From: Dactylonectria macrodidyma
Taxonomy: Eukaryota; Ascomycota; Sordariomycetes; Hypocreales; Nectriaceae
Assembly (NCBI GenBank): GCA_020744425.1
Contig: JAGMUV010000056.1
Span: 1-64,000 of the forward strand
DNA: 64,000 nucleotides
Direction: 5' to 3'
The notes under the pieces were generated by a model. It saw only the letters and a program-made list of their open reading frames with translations, was not told the DNA's origin and did not search any database. The first letter of the stretch is position 1, and the number at the start of each line of letters is the position of its first letter. The position numbers were made by a program, and so were the translations under genes. This document shows positions 61,862 through 64,000 of the stretch, piece by piece.

Positions 61862-63738
61862 AGTCAGTGCACCAGTTAGATGACCAGGGGCTTAGCTGGA
61901 CGCCCCACTTACAGCCGCGTCAACCACAACGCGTCTCTAGCCACACGCGTTTCTTCTTTCAATAACACTCAATTCATCAATTCAACCTTATAACCTTATT
62001 TTTTATGCCTAAATACATCTAAGAAGACCTTGAACTAGCCATTCAGGATGTGAGAAATGGCGTATTAATACGAAAAGCAGCCAGTCAGCGCGGAGTCCCC
62101 AAATCAACCCTACAAAGCAAGATAAATAGCGTACCTAGCCGCAATAAAGCCCACGAATGGCGTCAGGTGCTTTCCAAATATCAGAAAGACCAGCTGACTG
62201 ATTGGCTCATCTTTTAAGATAAGCTCGGCATGGCGTTGATGCATAGCCAGATCCGGAAGTTGGCGATTTCCTTGTTAGGCCAAAGCGGCACCAACTAACG
62301 ACTCGGAAAACACTGGATGAAGGGCTTCTTGCGCCGCAACCCGCGAATAAAAACGCTCAAAGGAAAGGGAATCGACCGGAAAAGGATAAATGGAGCAAAT
62401 CCGGCTGCTATTGGCGGGTTCTTTGATCTATTGGGCCAACCAGAGGTCGCATCGATCCCTCAACGCAACCATTGGCATCTTGACGAAATTGGAGTCTTCC
62501 AAGGGCCCGGATCTAACGGGCTTGTGGTTGGCCAATCAGAGCTTCAATCAACGATTAAGAAACAGCCGCAAAACCTTAACTGGATATCTATTCTTGAGGT
62601 TATTTCTGCAACGGGAAGGTGCCTTGACCCATTAGTCGTCTTTAAAGGCAAAGACGTCCAGCACTAATAGTTTCCTGAGGAATTGGACTTTCTGACCAAT
62701 TGGAGATTTACATCATCTAAAAAGAGATGGACTAATAACGAAATTGGGCTTGCGTAGCTGCAGGAAGTCTTTCTTCTGGGCTCAAAGCCTGCCCAGGCCA
62801 ATGAAAAGCGGCTTCTTATCCTAGATGGGCATAGATCATACATAACGCCTGATTTTATGCGTATTTGTGTGACCAATAGGGTCTATTTACTCTATTTACC
62901 ACCTCACACAAGCCACGTTCTTTAGCCTCTTAATATATCAGTCTTTGGGCCACTTAAAGCTGCATATCGGGCTGCTTTACTGCTAGCCAATCCTATTACT
63001 GATGCCAGCCCAACTAAGAAGGAAGACTTTCTAAAATGCTATTTTCAGGCTAGGAAGAAGGCTATTACTACTCGAAATATCCGTTCGGGTTAGAAAGGAG
63101 CCGGGTTGTGGCCAATTAACATCTCAAAGCTAATGGGTAGTAAATTCGTTATTGAGGATCCTAAGAACTCAATTACGGTCCAATTAGGAGCCCCCATTTC
63201 TCCAAAGACGAATCAGAGGTCTGAAATCAGCCCTTTTACAACCCCTAAGACTTTGAGAGACGTTGCTTTATTAGTCCATTCTAAAAAGAAGGAACTTCTC
63301 AACAGCCCAACCACAAAGCAGCTATTTCAGGCTATTGACCGGGGTTATAATAACCTTCACTTACACAACGCCCAATTAGAAGACAGAATTCTAGTCTAAG
63401 ACCGAAATTCAAGCCAATCAAAGGCTAAGAAGAGAGAAAGGGTTTATAAAGACCCAAATAAGGAATTTTCTAACATCCAGAATGTCAAGAGGGCAAGAAG
63501 GCGAATAAAAACGCCTGAGGTTGAAGATTCAGAATAGCTCGTTTTTCCTTTGTGTTTATTGGCTAGTTTTTTGATATTTAGAAAATTCATTAGTTATTTT
63601 ATAAAAAATCGGTTGAAATGGACCAATTAGACCTCTTGGTTGTTATTTTATATGTAAGTGAAGTTGAATGAGGATTTTGGTCATTGTATAAGTGGGGCGT
63701 CCAGCTAAGCCCCTGGTCATCTAACGGGTGCGCTGACT
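61862..63738 (+). mobile_element. Pogo-type element (1877 bp), decayed
   Basis: Inverted repeats of about 50 bp with two mismatches: AAGTCAGTGCACCAGTTAGA at the left, AAGTCAGCGCACCCGTTAGA on the minus strand from 63738, continuing GACCAGGGGCTTAGCTGG. TA flanks both ends (61860-61861, 63739-63740). It interrupts the decayed host-type gene. Confidence 0.88.
62005..63537 (+). pseudogene. Pogo-type transposase with nine in-frame stops
   Basis: A single frame of 511 codons without an intron, from the ATG at 62005 to TAG at 63535. HTH (VLIRKAASQRGVPKSTLQSK), DDE domain (HWHLDEIGVFQGPG, LLILDGHRSY, YLPPHTSHVL), then GPLKAAYRAAL and a basic tail. Stops at 62020, 62215, 62296, 62665, 62668, 62755, 62923, 63091 and 63397. 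Where the family residue is clear, they replace Q (VQH-stop-stop-FPEE, HVL-stop-PLN) or W (GLA-stop-LQE, RSG-stop-KGAG). No frameshift was found. The damage is by point mutation only, which is the RIP pattern. Confidence 0.82.
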
Positions 63739-64000
63739 TATAGTGGACTGAGTTTCAAGGTGAATATTTTCAATATATAGCCTAATGGAGGCTTACTGGA
63801 AAAGAAGTAAATCGTATGCTGTTGCAGCATATGGCCTGCCACTTAATCGTCTTCGGCGTCTTGCAGACATCATCTCTCTGAACACGCTGAGTACTAATAC
63901 TATAAGGACTAAATCGTTCTTTAGTATAGTGAGAAAAACGGTGATAGGCGACGTATGGTACTCTAGAGAGGCCGCAAGATCAGGAGCAGTCTATTTTACT

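Larger units (their letters stand above)
53807..64000 (+). pseudogene. Heavily mutated gene of a repeated fungal family, split by two transposons
   Basis: Three pieces form one reading frame: 53807-54217, 61233-61861 and 63741-64000. Piece 1 reads DPVAYISKTFMHPVTLMSAM, SGSRALEFFVPGS and ADMINVLALYSV; piece 2 continues without a gap across the retrotransposon target site (WMSQLDA then AIIITLMGESL), with DSAGQSFNLLRGS and FIKDFYASYVQCFISGWC; piece 3 has GLPLNRLRRLADIISLNTLS and VRKTVIGDVWYSREAARSG, reaching the window edge. At least eleven stops occur, nearly all explainable as CAG, CAA, TGG or CGA mutated by C-to-T. I recall similar proteins as a common multi-copy family in Aspergillus and relatives, of unknown function. 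Confidence 0.55.

Overview
The window comes from a filamentous ascomycete, most likely a Eurotiomycete of the Aspergillus/Penicillium type. The evidence is short spliceosomal introns of 45-90 nt with GT-AG ends, chromodomain Ty3/gypsy retrotransposons, Fot1/pogo and piggyBac DNA transposons, and fungus-specific gene families (LaeA-like methyltransferase, HeLo/NACHT STAND proteins, HET, DUF7580, isocyanide synthase, Agd3-like deacetylase). The organism call is inferred from gene content, because no rRNA or marker gene is present. The region looks like accessory, transposon-rich and partly sub-telomeric-like sequence. Few genes are whole, and many are 5' or 3' truncated fragments of larger genes.

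Layout. 0.2-7.5 kb: a 435-bp MITE split by an intact 6.3-kb chromovirus (identical 193-bp LTRs, target duplication GTGAA), followed by a second MITE with the same interior but different terminal repeats. 7.5-15 kb: a Kre9/KNH-like secreted protein, a TPR remnant, a LINE remnant, a small inverted-repeat element and a multi-intron LaeA-like methyltransferase. 15.7-21 kb: a minus-strand block of broken NLR-like genes (HeLo-NACHT-HEAT-WD40, a STAND N-terminal domain, kinesin-light-chain TPRs, DUF7580). 21.7-28.5 kb: a truncated Agd3-like deacetylase, HET, BCS1, hAT and DNA-ligase fragments, and a repeat family that ends in a minisatellite and carries a spliced gene of unknown function. 30.8-35.2 kb: a piggyBac element containing a decayed pogo element. 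35.7-39 kb: an intact rhodopsin-like membrane protein and a dead FAD monooxygenase. 41-45 kb: an intact isocyanide synthase-dioxygenase gene followed by a bZIP regulator, which looks like the core of a xanthocillin-type cluster. 45-51 kb: a GFA-domain gene, an alcohol dehydrogenase remnant, two membrane-protein loci, a kinase-like remnant, an uncharacterised gene and the deleted copy of the minisatellite repeat. 51.8-64 kb: a Fot1-like element, then a heavily mutated host-type gene split by an intact 7.0-kb chromovirus (identical 454-bp LTRs, target duplication TGCAG) and by another decayed pogo element.

Two processes dominate. First, older repeats and several genes carry in-frame stops that almost all fit CAA/CAG to TAA/TAG, TGG to TAG or CGA to TGA. 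That is the C-to-T direction expected of RIP. The two LTR retrotransposons show none of this and have identical LTRs, so they inserted recently. Second, both retrotransposons show Tf1-like self-priming complementarity just after the 5' LTR and signals for -1 gag-pol frameshifting. The larger one also carries an antisense, spliced gene with Zn2Cys6-type cysteine spacing. The genes most likely to work are the two retrotransposon gag-pol pairs, the isocyanide synthase, the bZIP factor, the rhodopsin-like protein, the DUF7703-type membrane protein and the Kre9-like protein. The rest is mostly relics. All splice sites were read by eye and no database search was possible.
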